This document shows positions 9,501-19,410 of a stretch of 64,000 bases of DNA, in pieces. The number at the start of each line of letters is the position of its first letter. The first letter of the stretch is position 1. The notes beneath the pieces were generated by a model. The model was not told where the DNA came from. It ran no database searches and saw nothing but the letters and a program-made list of their open reading frames with translations. The translations under genes and the position numbers were made by a program. The stretch is from Symbiodinium natans (taxonomy: Eukaryota; Sar; Dinophyceae; Suessiales; Symbiodiniaceae). Where the stretch lies: positions 277,871 to 341,870 of the forward strand of contig CAJNDS010002220.1 in NCBI GenBank assembly GCA_905221605.1, given 5' to 3'.

Positions 9501-12500
9501 CCCAAGGCGACCTTCTCGGTGTTTCTGTGTGCCCCTGTGGTCTCGCCTGGGCGCTGTGCGCATGCCAGTACCCAGCAAACGTCCAGGCGTCTCCCCAGCA
9601 TGGCAACTACTTGAAGGTTCATGGTACTGTACTTATGAACCGACTATAACTTTAGGGTTTAGGGTTTAGGGTTTAGGGTTTAGGGTTTAGGGTTTAGGGT
9701 TTAGGGTTTAGGATTAACCAAATATTCCTGTACTTCTAACCCAAGTTATAGCTATATTAGGGCACTTCAAGGGCTTGCAAGTGGGTTATAAGTACACTTC
9801 TTAATTGGTTCATAAGTGCCCTGAACCTCCAAGTAGTATTTCTTTGGCGGCGTGGCGGGTCGCCAAACGGTGCTCTCACCAAAAACTAGTTGTTTGTCGT
9901 AGTTTTATGATAAGTTGTTTTTGTTTTTTTGGTTGCGTGAACTTTTTGGGGGCTTGCATCATGCATCGTTCCTTGTCGCGCGAAACATGTGGCAAGGACA
10001 CGCACTCACGCATGTTCGGCTCTTGGATGGGATGTGCTTTGGCTATGTTGGCTTCATTTCAGGGGACTTGCATGCCCTGGTGTTGCACCTGGTGTTCTCG
10101 CCTCGGTCCTGCGCGCATGCTCCTCGTGCAGACCCGAGCTGTCGCCGCCATTGGGGCCTCGCAGTGTTCTCGACGTGGTCGTTGATAGAAACTCCCGAAA
10201 CCCTAAACCCTTAACCCTTAACCCTAAACCCTAAACCCTAAGCCCTAAACCCTAAACCCTAAACCCTAAACCCTAAACCCTAAACCCTACACCCTAAACC
10301 CTAAACCCTACCCCCCTTCGTGAGCAGGATCTCAGCATGCCTGAAGTCGGACCAGAATGACCTGAAGATCTCGATGCGGGATGGGCTCACACTGCAGAGG
10401 TGGCCACCCAAAGCTCAGGTCGTTTAGGGTTTAGGGTTTAGGGTTTAGGGTTGGGGGTTCAGGGTTTCGGGTTTAGGGCTTGGGGCCAGGGTTTCGGGTT
10501 TAAGGCTTTAGGGGAGTATAGCGGTGATTTTCGAGGGTTTCAGGTTCAGGTGCTTCAGTTGTTTTTGTTCAAGACTTCACTTGGCTTTTTCAGGTTTCGG
10601 GCCTGTATATAGTTCACGGATAGGGCGACAATCCTGACCATGGGCTTCTGAGAACCTTCTTTGCCAGGGTTTAGGGCGCCTCAACGTTCCTGAATCGAGG
10701 GCCCACTTAAGCTAAATATTTTCCATGCGATATAGTACAACTATCGTGGGAGCATTTAATATTAGGGGGGTGCGGGGCGGGGCTTGTAGTATATTAGGAG
10801 GAAGGGATAAAACTCTAAGCCGCCCCTCAAACTTAAGCCCCGTAGCCCGCTTGCCCACTTCTACTTGTGAAGATGAGGAGACCCAGATCCCCAACGACAG
10901 TCGCCCCCTGCAAGCCCTAGAGCTCTGAAGAAGCCTAGATGGCTACTAGCTCATTCCGCAAGCCGGAACCCTTTTCCCCACACCTCAACTCGCAAACCCT
11001 AAACCCTAAACCCTAAACCCTAAACCCTAAACCCTAAACCCTAAACCCTAAACCCTAAACCCTAAACCCTCTTGAGCCCTGAACGTCTTGAAGAGGTTTT
11101 GCATCGCCATCGTGCGCGTGAAGCCCATCCATGCCGCGCGCTCAGACCATTCCTTTGTCATAGTTGGGTAACATTTTACATTTTTTAGGGTACTTAAACC
11201 CAATAAGGAATGTAAATTTAAAAAATTAATACTATACCAACCATGAACTAGATTCTGCGACCACTCTGTTGGCTTCTTTGCACTTTCCTTTGTGGTGCTT
11301 TACTGTAACTTTAGATCTTTAGCCTTCTTGGGTTTATTGGGTTTCTGAATAAGGCAGCTAAAAGTTTGGTTTTTTTACTACCCTCCTAGGTGCAGCCAAG
11401 TTTCAAGGCTGTAGATGTTGGAAGACCAAGGGATTCACACCCCAAAGGCTCCCCTTAGTATACGCCTAATATGGCCCTTCTACTACCTTAAGGATTTTTT
11501 AAAAAAGGGTCCCCAAAAGCCAAGGGGGTACAACCTTAAGGGTCCAAGGTACAACCCCTAGAGAAGAATTCTGAGCTGCGTTGGGTCTACAAAAAGGAAG
11601 GGTTTAGGGTTTAGGGCTAGGGTTTAGGGTTTAGGGTTGAGGGTGTACGGACTCCCGCTTGAAGGTTAGTTATAGATTTGATTAGGTGTGCTTTCATCGT
11701 ATTCAGATTGTGTAGTTCATCAAGGTGATCTTCACACCCTACCCCTCAACCCTAAAACCTAACCCCCACGAAAGTCAGGGCTGAGAGTTTTTGGAACAGG
11801 GTCAGGCAAATACAGGCTTGAGTACCTAAACCTCAACTTCTCCAGGGTTTAGGGACCCAAGGGTTGCGTGTATAGCGTGCATTGGGCCAGTCATCGAGGC
11901 TTACATGCCTCGTTCACAGGACCTTGGGGACTGTAAGCCTTAAAGGTCGGCGGAGTATGAGGGGGAACAGCCCAATCTAAGCCCTAAACCCAAAGCCCTT
12001 ATGGGGTTCGGTTATGAGGGGTTTAGTGTGCAGGGCTTGCCCAGGGGTTGAGGATGTTACATAGCAGAAAGCTGGAGTTAGGGTTTGGGGTTTAGGGTTT
12101 TGATTTGGGGCTTGGTAGGGTTGACCTGGAGACCTACAATGTTACCAAGGTAAGTTCGGGTCTCAGCGTGTAGGCTTATGACTGCCACCGGCTCTTTTCC
12201 TACCGGTACCCTATCGTAGGCTTAGGGTACTGTAGTCGCGAAGTTAGATGCCCAAAAGTGGGGGCATCTTGGGGCATCTTGGGGGGCTTGAGAGGCAGAG
12301 CTCCTGAAACCCAAACAAGCCTGCATCCCTTCAGCGCCCTCTCTGTGCTCAACCCCAAAATCCCGAACCCTAAGCCCTAAACCCGAAACCTCAACCCTAA
12401 ACCCTAACCCTAAAACCTAAAACCTAAACCCTAAACCCTAAACCCTAAACCTGTTAGTTGCCAAACTCCAGAGGCGCCGTGCCCGAAACCTTAAAACCCT

Positions 12501-15343
12501 ACAAGCCCTCGACCCTGAGACCCCTAAACCCTGCACGCCTATGCCCGTCAACTCCTATCATAGATGGTCCGACCCCCCCCCCCCCCCCCCCCCCCCCCCC
12601 CGCTAAATAGATAAGCTTGCTTGTCTGTGTCACATCTTGAAATCCTCGAAGAAAGCAATGGCAAAGTAATTAGCGGCAAAGCAAGGACCGAAACATCGGT
12701 TCCGGAGAAAGCCCTAGCGGCCTACCTAGCCCGACCGCCGAACCCCGCCCAAGCCCCACCGCCCGGCCCGAGCCACCCCACAACCCCCCCCCCCCCCCCC
12801 AAAACACCCTACCTGCACCCACGCGAGCGCGGCAGGGGTTGGACCATCTATGATCCTAAGACCCCTAAAGCCACTGAACCCCTAGGGGTTGGGTTTAGGG
12901 TTTAGGGTTTAGGGTTTAGGGCCTAAGCTAAGCCCCTAAACCCCTATTGCCCTACAAGCCACCTCACCTCCTAAGAAACCTCCTAGACCCCCATATTTCC
13001 CTAAACCCGAAAGCCCTACAACGGCTCTAAACCCCTATGCCCTAAACCCTCTAACCACCTTTACAGCCCACGTGGGCTCTAAACCCTAGACCCCTAAGCC
13101 CTAACCCTAAACCCTACACCCTAAACCCTAAACCCTACACCCTAAACCCTCCCAGGTGGTGGAGATGCGGAAGTCGATTCGCCCAGTCAGTGGCAACCTC
13201 AGCTCAGGAAACTCAGGGCTTCAGAGTTTTTTTTTTTTTTTTTTTTTTTTGGGGGGGGGGGGGGGTGGTAGAGTTTAGGGTTTACGGCTTAAGGGTTGGG
13301 GGGGGGGGGGGGTTGTGGGTTGGGGGTGAGGTTTTCAGGGTTCAGGGTTTAGGGTAGGGGGGAGGGGGGGTCGAGGGGGTTTCTTGAGCCTCGTGAGTGC
13401 ATTGTGGGGTTATATCTATAGGCAACCATCGACAAAAATAAGTTCATAAGAGATCGGAGCTTGAGCTTCATCAGTCCACAACGGGCCAAGCACTGGAATT
13501 CTAAGTAAAGGTTCAAGGTTTTTGGTTTATGGTTTTGGGTTTAGGGATGCTACAATCATCGGAGTACATTGTCCGCAAACCTTATAAACCCTACGCCCTT
13601 CGTCTTTACTATGGTAGCTATAACTAAGTTCCTTTACCAACATGCCCCCGGAAGAAACCCTAAATGGTTATGTCTGATGCTTTCCTGCACAGAAAAGACC
13701 CCGAAACACCTGAACCCGGACCCCCTTAAGCCCTCCACACCCCGAAACCCCAAACCCTAATCCCCGACAGTAGGCTGCAAAGCAGAGCCGAAACCAAACA
13801 GTGTGCCCAGGTGAGGACGGCGGGAAGAAGATGGTCCAGGAGATCTTTGGGTTTAGGGTTTAGGGTTTAGGGTTTAGTGTTTAGGGTTTAGGGTTTAGGG
13901 TTTAGGATGTAGGGTTCAGGGTTTAAATTTAGGGTTCAGGGTTTAGGGTTCAGGGTTTGTCTAGGCAGCTGTATCCCTAAACCTTATGAAATTCGAATTT
14001 TGGCTTTAGGGTTCAGTGTTTCGGGTCTAACCCAAAGAGAACACAACACCTGTCTTTTGGGTGAGTTAGTTCTTAGACCTTAGGGGCTTTTGCCTTAAGA
14101 TAAGAACCCAATACTTTCCTTTCTGCCATACTGATGTTTGTCTAGAGTTCTTAGACAATTTACAAGAATTCATTAGACAAACCCTCAACCCAATCCCTCA
14201 ATCTGCAACATCTTGTTTCCGGCGCGGGTTAGGTGGTTGAGTTTAGGGTTTTATCGGGCTTAGACAGAAAACCAAAAAAAACTCACCAGAGGGTGTCTTG
14301 CCCCAAAGAATGTCTCTTTGACAGGAAAAGCAAAAAAAATGAACCAGAGGATGTCTTGAAACCACTTTGACCCAAAAAATGAACCAGAGGGTGTCTTGCA
14401 CCGAAAGGGTGTCTCAAGATGACTTTGACAGGAAACCCAAAAAATGAAAACCAGAGGGTGTCTTGCACCGAAAGGATGTCTTAAGACCACTTGACAGACG
14501 GAAAAAAATGAACCAGAGGGTGTCTTTACCGAAAGGGTGTCTTGAGACCACTTTAACAGAAAACAAAAAAATGAATCAGAGGGTGTCTTGCACCCAAGGA
14601 ATGTCTCAGACCACTTTGACAGGAAAACCCAAAAAAAATGAACCAAGAGGGTGTCTTGCACCGAAAGGGTGTCCTGCTCTGATATTGGCAGGAGCTACTG
14701 TGGAACTCCGCATTGTTGGCCTCTTCCGATGAGGCACGTGCTGACATTCAAGTTGCCGCACCTGTTTCGCAGCACCTGGCCTCAAGTCAATTAATACTTA
14801 GTAGGCTCCGTGACATGTTATACTCTCTGCCAAGCAACAAGAGGCGCGCTTGTCATTCCTAGCTGACAGAATATGAGCTTAGACGAGCTTAGGCCCAACC
14901 TCTCCCAAGTAGTGCTTGCTTTCATCCAGATAGTGATCTGCATCCGTTCTCTCCAGCCAAGGGCTGTCACGGTTTTGTATGGGACCCTGCACCCCCTGTT
15001 TGAGGGATGCAGGTTCGGGCTTAGGGTTCAGGGTTCCTGAACTACCTGCAAGAGTCTGCTTTTGGAGTGTCTTGGGGGAGCCCTGGGGGGTGTGGGGGTG
15101 TCCGGGCCCTTTTCCGCACTTAAGCACCAAAAGCCTCACTTGTGGATGCCCGCATCTTGTTGTCCCAAAAAACAACCCAACGCTATGCCTGGAGGGCCCT
15201 TATTCCCATTCTTTCTTGGGATAGGTTCCCTTGCAACACCTGTCTCGAGCAAAGTTGCTACCCTTTGCTTCTTCCGAGACTTAGAAAACATGAAGCTCCT
15301 CTACACCGAGACCATTCGGTTCGGGCTTCGGGATGCCAATTGA
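6334..15343 (+). CDS. Gene B: ubiquitin-like/ankyrin-repeat protein, multi-exon
   Basis: Exons are 6334-6550, 6668-7251, 8190-8230, 8803-8855, (9388-9432), 9569-9616, (10063-10079), 10328-10418, 10873-10899, 11094-11162, 12119-12149, 13156-13207, 13811-13850 and 15250-15343 (stop). The first four join in phase, as do 9569 to 11162 and 12119 to the stop. Two joins (around 9.4 kb and 11.2-12.1 kb) are unresolved, so two genes are possible. The start is ATG 6334, where the ubiquitin-like fold begins. UBL-ankyrin proteins are plausible protein-protein interaction adaptors; the role here is unknown. Confidence 0.55.
6551..6667 (+). mobile_element. Introner-like element forming a GC-AG intron
   Basis: This 117-bp insertion has the direct repeat GCAGC at both junctions, starts with GC and ends CCATCCTAG. 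Precise removal joins the two exons in frame across a plausible protein. Its interior (TTTGGGATGTTTTTCATATT, GAGGATCATACTTC, TTTTCAGAGGG, CCATCCTAG) recurs at 34343-34484, 38072-38145 and 55660-55785. Confidence 0.75.
6668..7251 (+). CDS. Gene B exon 2: four ankyrin repeats
   Basis: Continues the exon 1 frame through SPSEQEVSELQDDSSEGSLA. Four ankyrin repeats fall at residues about 114-140 (SPLLHAAANGHVEVVRVLL), 152-178 (MTPLGMVVILGLVDVARLLL), 195-221 (GCLHAAAQGGCVPLVELLL) and 230-251 (TPLQRAEAKGNAEVAAVLRG). The exon ends ...NKWGMF in phase 0. The following GTTTAGGG is both donor and start of a telomeric array, so the apparent stop at 7255 is probably intronic. Confidence 0.8.
7252..8189 (+). 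other. Gene B intron rich in telomeric arrays
   Basis: Holds a TTTAGGG array (7252-7310), a GGGGTCTT/AGGGTCTT tandem block (about 7365-7495), CCCTAAA-like units near 7640, TTTAGGG (7765-7885) and CCCTAAA (8085-8175). A 15-nt phase-0 island at about 7935-7949 (SGGVE, donor GTAAGC) is possible but lies in the wrong array context. Confidence 0.55.
8190..8230 (+). CDS. Gene B small exon
   Basis: Acceptor CCAGGCCTTCCAG, donor GTTTGGGG. It starts in phase 0, matching exon 2, reads VEAPKAWELCALE and leaves AG, which 8803 completes. CCCTAAA is to its left and TTTAGGG to its right. Confidence 0.65.
8803..8855 (+). CDS. Gene B small exon
   Basis: Lies directly after a CCCTAAA array and GGTCGCCAG, before donor GTGTAA. 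It reads KATSDAMPHEGQALTTA with 14 of 17 G/C third positions. The entry phase closes with the exon at 8190. Confidence 0.7.
9388..9432 (+). CDS. Gene B candidate exon
   Basis: Acceptor CTTTGACGCAG, donor GTCTCC. Phase 0 gives RRPARIRRLEIDPLA. It lies between TTTAGGG and CCCTAAA, the opposite of the usual context, and its phase does not link to 8803. Confidence 0.35.
9569..9616 (+). CDS. Gene B exon
   Basis: Acceptor GTGCGCATGCCAG, donor GTTCATG. Sixteen codons, YPANVQASPQHGNYLK, with 12 of 16 G/C third positions. Flanked by CCCTAAA (9438-9502) and TTTAGGG (9650-9713). Confidence 0.65.
9650..9713 (+). repeat. TTTAGGG array
   Basis: Nine near-perfect units in the intron downstream of exon 9569-9616. 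Confidence 0.95.
10063..10079 (+). CDS. Gene B candidate micro-exon
   Basis: Seventeen bases after a strong acceptor (TTGGCTTCATTTCAG) and before GTGTTGC. It reads GTCMP and leaves two bases, exactly what 10328 needs. Weak because of length. Confidence 0.35.
10328..10418 (+). CDS. Gene B exon
   Basis: Acceptor TTCGTGAGCAG, donor GTCGTTTAGGG. It begins ISACLKSDQNDLKISMRDGL and ends TLQRWPPKAQ in phase 0. CCCTAAA is upstream (10200-10312) and TTTAGGG downstream. The other frames contain stops. Confidence 0.75.
10873..10899 (+). CDS. Gene B candidate small exon
   Basis: Acceptor TTCTACTTGTGAAG, donor GTCGCCC. Phase 0 reads MRRPRSPTT, keeping frame between neighbours. Another open frame (DEETQIPNDSRPLQALEL then stop) is equally readable, so the frame is unsure. 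Confidence 0.4.
11094..11162 (+). CDS. Gene B exon
   Basis: Acceptor AACGTCTTGAAG, donor GTTGGGT. Twenty-three codons begin RFCIAIVRVKPIHAARSDHS; most third positions are G/C. A CCCTAAA array (10995-11069) directly precedes it. Confidence 0.7.
11291..11400 (+). repeat. Dispersed 109-bp element, copy 2
   Basis: Same ends as copy 1 (TGTGGTGCTTTACTG ... GTGCAGCCAAG), same orientation, inside the gene B intron region. Confidence 0.85.
12119..12149 (+). CDS. Gene B small exon
   Basis: The donor is the consensus GTAAGTTC. It reads VDLETYNVTK and ends in phase 0, matching the next exon. The entry phase has no identified partner. Confidence 0.55.
12557..12854. mobile_element. 298-bp element with 14-bp perfect terminal inverted repeats
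   Basis: Ends ATCATAGATGGTCC (12557-12570) and GGACCATCTATGAT (12841-12854) are perfect inverted repeats. The interior begins with a roughly 31-bp poly-C run and contains a second C-run (12786-12799). An ORF through it (SHLEILEESNGKVISG, then a proline-rich tail) could be coding, but no flanking splice sites support it. No target duplication was found by eye. Confidence 0.6.
13156..13207 (+). CDS. Gene B exon
   Basis: The acceptor is built on telomeric DNA (CCCTAAACCCTCCCAG). It begins VVEMRKSIRPVSGNLSS. Ending at 13207 with a GA donor closes phase with 13811. A GC donor after 13217 is the alternative and gives a mismatch. Confidence 0.6.
13221..13330. repeat. Poly-T/poly-G tract
   Basis: A T-run of about 22 is followed by a G-run of about 16, then degenerate TTTAGGG and another G-run. 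Low complexity at the start of an intron. Confidence 0.8.
13811..13850 (+). CDS. Gene B exon with telomeric donor
   Basis: Acceptor CAGTGTGCCCAG; the donor GTTTAGGGTTTAGGG begins an array. It reads EDGGKKMVQEIF and leaves GG, completed by the terminal exon. Confidence 0.7.
14270..14680. repeat. 60-bp minisatellite, about seven units
   Basis: Units of about 44-70 bp carry CAGAGGGTGTCTTGCACCGAA, GGTGTCTTGAGACCAC and a run of A. GAGGGTGTCTT cores recur near 14287, 14391, 14454, 14516, 14579 and 14649. Long ORFs on either strand here are repeat artefacts. Confidence 0.85.
15250..15343 (+). CDS. Gene B terminal exon
   Basis: Follows acceptor ACACCTGTCTCGAG. It begins KVATLCFFRDLENMKLLYTE and ends IRFGLRDAN then TGA (15341). 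Entry phase matches 13811-13850. Confidence 0.6.
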
Positions 15344-15607
15344 ACCCAGCCAGGGGGCCTCATCTAATTCTACATATGTACATACATATTTATTTGAGTG
15401 CATTCATCTATTTACATATTCCTGTTTGTGCTTGTACTTATGCTTGTACAACACTAGTTGCCCTACTTATAACTTCACTTCTAGCGGCGTCTCACGGCCT
15501 GTGAACTTGGGTTTCCTGAAACCCAAAGCCCCCAAAACGCCAGGTGACCGCCGAAGGCTCCAACAAGTGCCGCCTAACCTGACCACCCCTCAGCTTGAAC
15601 TCTGGTC

Positions 15608-15890
15608 TGGGTTTAGGGTTTAGAGTGTAGGGTTTAGGAGTTGGGGTTTAGGGTTTAGGGTTTAGGGTTTAGGGTTTAGGGTTTAGGGTTTAGGGTTTAG
15701 GGTTTAGGGTTTAGGGTTTAGGGTTTAGGGTTTAGGGTTTAGGGTTTAGGGTTTAGGGTTTAGGGTTTAGGGTTTAGGGTTTAGGGTTTAGGGTTTAGGG
15801 TTTAGGGTTTAGGGTTTAGGGTTTAGGGTTTAGGGTTTAGGGTTTAGGGTAGGGTTCAGGGTTTGGGGTTTAGGGTTTAGGGTTTTAAGG
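15608..15890 (+). repeat. Longest TTTAGGG array in the window
   Basis: About 38 mostly perfect heptamers, with a few variants at both ends. It lies between gene B's stop and the first gene C exon. Confidence 0.97.
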
Positions 15891-15915
15891 ATCTGCCACC
15901 TCCACAAAGTAAAAG

Positions 15916-15961
15916 GCGTCGACATCATGAAGTGGTGGGGCTCTCTTGCTCTTCCAAGCAT
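15916..15961 (+). CDS. Gene C candidate exon
   Basis: Acceptor CAAAGTAAAAG, donor GTGTTTGG. Two open frames: RRHHEVVGLSCSSKH or VDIMKWWGSLALPS. It lies between TTTAGGG (left) and CCCTAAA (right), the less usual context. Confidence 0.4.
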
Positions 15962-18900
15962 GTGTTTGGGGTTCCGGGTTTTGGGGTAGGGAGTTGAGGG
16001 CCCAGGGCCGGAAATCGTCCCTAAACCCTAAACCCGAAACCCGAAACCCTAAACCCTAAACGGACCCTAAACCCTAAACCCTGAGCCCTGAGCCCTAAAC
16101 CCTAAACCCTAAACCCTAAACCCTAAACCCTAAACCCTAAACCCTAAACCCTAAACCCTAAACCCTAAACCCTAAACCCTAAACCCTAAACCCTAGCCTT
16201 AGGGTTTAGGGTTTAGGGTTTTGGGTTTAGGGTTTAGGGTTTAGGGTTTAGGGCTAGGACTGTTAGTATAGGGGGGGACATCCCAGTTCATGGCACTAGA
16301 ACTGGAGCCACAGAATGAGCCTGATGTGCCCATGGGGCAAAAAAAGTTTAGGGCTTGGGGTTTAGGATTTAGGGTTCAGGTTTCCGGCCCTGGGGTTTAG
16401 GGTTTAGGGTTTAGGGTTTAGGGTTTAGGGTTTAGGGTTTAGGGTTTAGGGTTTAGGGTTTAGGGTTTAGGGTTTAGGGTTTAGGGTTTAGGGTCGAGGG
16501 TTAGGGCTTAGGGTTTAGGGGGTTTAGAGGGTTTTAGAGTTTGAGGGTCTTGGTCTCGGCTTGGGGCTTTGTGGTTTGGGGCTCAATCCCTTAGGCCCTG
16601 AGCCTGCAAGGAGCCCTAAGAAACCCTGCGTCTTCGAGGCAAACTACACGCCGTGGACCCTGCAGGGCTCACCCGCCCCAAGCACCCCAAGCCTGAATCC
16701 TAATCCCTACACACTCTGACTCCCAAACCCTAAACCCTGAATCCTGGAGTTTAGCGTTTTGGGTAATCCCTAAACCCTAAACCCTAAACCCTAAACCCTA
16801 AACCCTAAACCCTAAACCCTAAACCCTAAACCCTAAACCCTAAACCCCAGACGCCCCAGGCCCTCTGACGCACGAGCGGATTCATACGCCGGTGCGGGGT
16901 GAGAGGCGCCTCTCAGAGAGCGTAGGTCGACCTGTTCAGGGTTGGTTTAGGGTTTAGGGTTTAGGGTTTAGGGTTTAGGGTTTAGGGTTTAGGGTTTGGG
17001 GCTTGGGGCTTGGGGCTTAGGGCTTATAGGGCTTGGGGCTTGTAGGGCTTGTAGGGCTTGTAGGGCTTGTAGGGCTTAGGGTTTAGGGCCCACACAATCC
17101 TCAAGTGCTATCCTGAGGCTCCCTATACCTACTGTACTTTTTTTGGGAGTATGCCCTATATTTAGGGAGTTGCAACCTCCAATTTTGTAGGGTTTGGGGG
17201 TCGCAGGTAGATACCACAGGCGCTCAAACCCTTTCAGCTTTCATGTGCCAGGCCACGAGACCTAAAAACCCTCAATTCCTAGAGGGCTCAGGAGTCTAAG
17301 GTAAACCCTACACCCCGAATCTTATAGACGCCCCCGAGCCTAAAGCCTCAGAACCGACACTCACCTTGAACTTAACCCCCACCCCCCTCCCTGCCGAAGA
17401 GCGGCACCCCTGAGGACCCCCGGAGCCCTGAAGCCCTAAACCCTTTTCCCCAAAGTTTAGGGTTTAGGGTGGTTTAGGGTTTAGGGTTCTGGCTTTAGGG
17501 TTTACATAGGGTGCTTAAGGTTTCGGGCTTGGGCTTTTTACCCCTAAACCTAAACCTAAACCTTAGGATCTGAGTCCTTAACCCCAAGGTTTTAAAAGCC
17601 GAGAACCCTACATCCGCACCCTGCTCTCGAATCAGAGAACCCACATCTTCGGCTGGCAGGTGTGCGCACCTGCAGTGTTTCGACCTCAAGGTTGAAGGGG
17701 GTGGTTAGGGTTTGGGGTTTTAGGGTTTCAGGTATTTTACAAAAAGGCCTTTCAGGGTTCTTCGGGGCAGGGCTTTAGGGATTTTCGGTTTAGGGGGTTT
17801 AGTTGTGACTATTTTGTGTTTTAGAGTTTTGGGGTTTGCAAGGGTCCATCAAGTGGTTCTTGGGAGCTTCCCTTTATACTTACAAGACCTGAATAGGGAA
17901 TGTTAGTACAAGGTGGGAACACTAAACCCTAAACCCTAAACCCTAAGTTGTTTCCTTTTGGGACTTCAGAGGTTGCAGGGCTTCGGGGCTGAGCGGGGGG
18001 GGGGGGGGGGAAACCTGGCAGGGCCCATTTAAGGGTTTAGGGTTTAGGGTTTGGGGTTTAGGGTTTAGGGTTTGGTTTAGGGTTTAGGGTTTCGGGTTTA
18101 GGATTTAGGGTTCAGAGTTCAGGGTTTAAGGCTGATTTCGGGTGGAGAGGTTGGCTTTATTTTTTGGGGGATTTAGGGTTGAGTGTTGAGGGCGCCCAGA
18201 CACTCCATCGGATTCATGTTCAAGTTTGCCTTCTCCAGGGCCCCCCCCCCCCCCCCCAAACAAAAGAAAAAAGGAAAAACCACGGCAGACCCTGAGCCAC
18301 AAACCCTAAACCCAACCTGCCTGGTTAGCAAAACCCTAAACCCTAAACCCTAAACCCTAAACCCTAAACCCTAAACTCTAAACCCTAAACCCTAAACCCT
18401 AAACCGCAAAGGTTTGGGTTGAAGGCCTCCAGCTTTTGGAAGTTTTGCCGCTTTGCGGCCGAAAAGTCCTGCAGCAGGCCTACATTGAGATTAACAAGGG
18501 CATGGCTGCCTTTAACAAGCGCTGGTTCCGCGCCAGCACTTGGGGTACTTCTTTTTTTTGGGGCCCCTTAAACTCCCCAAACTCCCTGCACTCCCTCAAC
18601 TCCCTGAAGCTAAACCCTAAACCCTAAACCCTAAACCCTAAACCCTAAACCCTAAACCCTAAACCCTAAACCCTAAACCCTAAACCCTAAACCCTAAACC
18701 CTAAACCCTAAACCCTAAACCCTAAACCCTAAACCCAAGCTGAACTTGGGGCTTGGGTGCCTCATAGGGGGACTCAACCTTGGCCCTGGAAGCCCGAGCC
18801 CCCCGAAAGCCCCGAAGCCGGTTTAGGGTTTAGGGTTTATAGGGTTTAGGGTCCCTTGCGCCCCTGAAACCTTTAGGGTTTAGGGTTATATTTGCTTAGG

Positions 18901-19061
18901 TGTAGAGTTTTACGAGTTTCAGAGATTTGGGGTTTACGGGTTTAGGGGTTTAGGGGTTTAGGGGTTTCGGGCTTATAGGGTAGACCCAAAAAAGGACCTG
19001 CCCTGTCTGCTCCATCATGTGCAAGCCGTCGGACATGTTCTTGGCAGCTCGGGCGGAACTG
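15916..19061 (+). CDS. Gene C: unknown multi-exon protein (ends uncertain)
   Basis: Exons are 15916-15961, 16300-16345, 16639-16665, 16877-16898, (17970-17987), 18475-18544, 18768-18820 and 19026-19061. The last three close phase perfectly. Earlier frames are less certain. No family recognised. The 3' end is not found before the compact ORF at 19411; that ORF could be its last exon. Confidence 0.45.
16020..16255. repeat. CCCTAAA array abutting a TTTAGGG array
   Basis: A C-strand array (16020-16197) meets a G-strand array (16201-16255) with only about three bases between them. This is the centre-outward order normally occupied by an exon, but no exon fits. Confidence 0.95.
16300..16345 (+). 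CDS. Gene C exon (frame uncertain)
   Basis: Acceptor TTCATGGCACTAG, donor GTTTAGGGC. It reads NWSHRMSLMCPWGKK (higher third-position G/C) or LEPQNEPDVPMGQ (more ordinary composition). Confidence 0.5.
16390..16500 (+). repeat. TTTAGGG array
   Basis: About 15 near-perfect units in the intron after exon 16300-16345. Confidence 0.95.
16639..16665 (+). CDS. Gene C small exon
   Basis: Acceptor GCGTCTTCGAG. It reads ANYTPWTLQ with 8 of 9 G/C third positions, then a likely GC donor (GGCTCACC, offset by one base). Confidence 0.45.
16877..16898 (+). CDS. Gene C small exon
   Basis: Acceptor TCTGACGCACGAG, donor GTGAGAGG. It reads RIHTPVR. A CCCTAAA array (16765-16846) precedes it and TTTAGGG (16940-17085) follows. 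Confidence 0.5.
17970..17987 (+). CDS. Gene C candidate micro-exon
   Basis: Strong pyrimidine-rich acceptor (TTTCCTTTTGGGACTTCAG) and a GC donor. It reads RLQGFG and sits in a CCCTAAA-to-TTTAGGG gap. Confidence 0.35.
18475..18544 (+). CDS. Gene C exon
   Basis: Acceptor GAAAAGTCCTGCAG, donor GTACTTC. It begins QAYIEINKGMAAFNKRWFRA and ends in phase 1; 18 of 23 third positions are G/C. CCCTAAA lies immediately upstream (18328-18408). Confidence 0.8.
18607..18737 (-). repeat. CCCTAAA array
   Basis: About 18 perfect units ending 30 bp before exon 18768. Confidence 0.95.
18768..18820 (+). CDS. Gene C exon with telomeric donor
   Basis: Found by looking between CCCTAAA (18607-18737) and TTTAGGG (18821). 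Acceptor GGTGCCTCATAG, donor GTTTAGGG. It reads GLNLGPGSPSPPKAPKP, and phase closes with both 18475 and 19026. Confidence 0.7.
19026..19061 (+). CDS. Gene C exon
   Basis: Acceptor TCCATCATGTGCAAG, donor GTTTCTTC. Twelve codons, PSDMFLAARAEL, with 9 of 12 G/C third positions, phase 0 both sides. Confidence 0.65.
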
Positions 19062-19346
19062 GTTTCTTCAACCCTCAAACCCCAGACCCTTAAGCCTAAA
19101 GCCTGCACGTCCGGCTTGAAGCTATGTCCGGTTTAGGGTTTAGGGTTTAGGGTTTAGGGTTTAGGGTACTGGGGTCCAAAAGTAGAGAACTTCGGGCTTC
19201 TGGGTTGGGGGCTTTGGGCTGAGGGGGATGCTGGGGGCTTAGGGACTTTGAGTCGAGGAAACCCCAAGCCCGAAGGCTAGAGGCGCTACGGGAAATCCCA
19301 AAACCGAGTTTGGGATTCCAGGTGCGCCTGAGTTTCCTCAACTTCA

Positions 19347-19363
19347 AGCCATTTTGGCTCAAG
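19347..19363 (+). other. Possible relict dinoflagellate spliced-leader sequence
   Basis: AGCCATTTTGGCTCAAG is an exact match to the last 17 bases of the 22-nt dinoflagellate spliced leader. The AG at 19347-19348 directly before CCATTTTGG could be reused for trans-splicing. It lies 47 bp upstream of ATG 19411. Known biology: retroposed, trans-spliced cDNAs leave such relicts. Alternative: chance inside an exon, because the same bases lie in an open frame (LQAILAQD). Confidence 0.55.
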
Positions 19364-19410
19364 ATTCTGGGATCCAAGATGCTGTGCTTAGCCCGGTTTC
19401 CTTCGGAGCC

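Noticed and set aside
12621-12905. 94-codon proline-rich ORF
   Set aside because: It lies inside the inverted-repeat element, its second half is poly-C and telomeric text, and no splice or start support exists.
14260-14661. 133-codon reverse-strand ORF (and overlapping forward ORF)
   Set aside because: It is produced by the 60-bp minisatellite; the repeated KTPSGSFF-type peptide follows the repeat period and there is no start context or splice signal.
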